9,926 nt of DNA from Halieaceae bacterium (lineage in GTDB: Bacteria > Pseudomonadota > Gammaproteobacteria > Pseudomonadales > Halieaceae). Below, piece after piece: positions 9,387 to 9,926 of the stretch (position 1 is the stretch's first letter; each line of letters begins with the position of its first letter). The translations under genes and the position numbers were made by a program. The notes beneath the pieces were generated by a model, which ran no database searches, had not been told where the DNA came from, and saw nothing but the letters and a program-made list of their open reading frames with translations. Where the stretch lies: positions 1-9,926 of the forward strand of contig NZIH01000069.1 of the NCBI GenBank assembly GCA_002691565.1, in the 5' to 3' direction.

Positions 9387-9926
9387 CAGGTGCCAAGGCA
9401 TTCTCTCTATCGGCGATAATCTGGAGCAACTCATCGATCATCATTAAGGAGAGGCCCCAAATTAATCGATCATCGAAGGTAAAGGCATCAGATTCGAGCA
9501 CCTCACCTCGCCAATCCCACTGATGGCGACTGCGGTTGGCATCGTTAAGAAGGAAGCTCAGAGGAACCCACAAGGTGTCGTCTACCTCGTGGTTGAGCTC
9601 GAAGACCGGCGTACTGCCCACCTTGAACACAAAGGGCGCAACGAGCATTTCAGGCCGATCTGCCCGCCAGCCCGTGTTCACATCAGATAGCTGACAGACA
9701 AGCTCGCCATAGATATCGAGGTCAAACCCTATTTCCTCGCGCGTTTCCCTTTTGGCGCACGCCATATCACTGGCATCTGACTCATCCTTGCGCCCGCCTG
9801 GAAAACCCATATGACCAGACCAGGGATCGCCCTGCCTGACCGCGCGCTGAATCATGAGTATTTCGGGACCAGAAACACCGGAACGCACACTGATCGCAAC
9901 CGCTGCACGCTTGGATGGCAAGGGCT
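9373..9926 (-). CDS. NUDIX hydrolase, CoA pyrophosphatase-like (5' end outside window)
   Basis: NUDIX enzymes split nucleoside diphosphates linked to another group; relatives of this one (NudL/COG0494 type) hydrolyse CoA and its derivatives. The visible frame contains RAAVAISV (5-12) as the first strand, then MIQRAVRQGDPWSGHMGFPGG and a NUDIX box: GGRKDESDASD, then KRETREEIGF with the metal-binding glutamates of REXXEE at 60, 63 and 64. The GG-x-x-D-x-x-D-x-S spacing matches my recollection of E. coli NudL. The upstream UPF0035 block has Asp where its conserved Arg is expected, so the CoA substrate is likely but not certain. The only in-window start is a TTG at 9921-9919; the frame remains open to the edge, and family members usually begin earlier, so the gene is treated as 5'-partial. 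Its last 14 bases overlap the end of the convergent secreted-protein gene. Confidence 0.88.
   Translation of the reverse strand, partial: PLPSKRAAVAISVRSGVSGPEILMIQRAVRQGDPWSGHMGFPGGRKDESDASDMACAKRETREEIGFDLDIYGELVCQLSDVNTGWRADRPEMLVAPFVFKVGSTPVFELNHEVDDTLWVPLSFLLNDANRSRHQWDWRGEVLESDAFTFDDRLIWGLSLMMIDELLQIIADRENALAPVSRA

Overview
The window reads as a chromosomal housekeeping segment from a gammaproteobacterium. The gene order tyrS / M23 peptidase / anmK / erpA / bactofilin / small membrane coiled-coil protein / argC is, from memory, the order in Pseudomonas and related lineages. The carriage of hemJ directly next to argC, with hemL and hemB following, suggests a marine relative such as the Halieaceae (OM60/NOR5) or Cellvibrionales. 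That placement is an inference from synteny and protein style, not a measurement. Coding density is high and I see no IS element, phage gene, tRNA, rRNA, CRISPR array or integration signature. No gene-free stretch exceeds about 125 bases.

Layout. Positions 1-646 (minus) hold the N-terminal half of tyrosyl-tRNA synthetase, cut by the window edge. After a 123-base divergent spacer, a plus-strand pair follows: a membrane-anchored M23 peptidoglycan endopeptidase (770-2161) and anmK (2158-3258), joined by a GTGA overlap. These meet head-on a minus-strand operon transcribed in the order argC (5808-4780), a DUF6776-like membrane coiled-coil protein (4773-4099), a bactofilin (4083-3658) and erpA (3643-3290), with gaps of only 6 to 15 bases. 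A 72-base divergent spacer separates argC from a plus-strand tetrapyrrole cluster: hemJ (5881-6300), hemL (6353-7633), hemB (7702-8706), and a secreted cysteine-containing protein (8706-9386) whose start codon overlaps the hemB stop. A minus-strand NUDIX hydrolase (9373 to the right edge) closes the window, overlapping the preceding gene tail-to-tail by 14 bases.

How the genes work together. Three themes are interleaved. Cell wall: the M23 peptidase cuts peptide cross-links, AnmK returns anhydro-MurNAc to recycling, and the bactofilin plus its membrane neighbour could scaffold envelope enzymes. Iron and tetrapyrroles: ErpA delivers Fe-S clusters; HemL and HemB make 5-aminolevulinate and porphobilinogen, and HemJ makes protoporphyrin IX late in the same pathway. 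Central metabolism: ArgC (arginine), TyrS (translation) and a NUDIX hydrolase (nucleotide or CoA housecleaning).

I do not see a clear undescribed multi-gene system. The most unusual item is the secreted protein after hemB: its predicted mature form begins Cys-x-Cys and has four cysteines in a spacing reminiscent of the netrin/TIMP-like fold. The next is the bactofilin and membrane coiled-coil pair.
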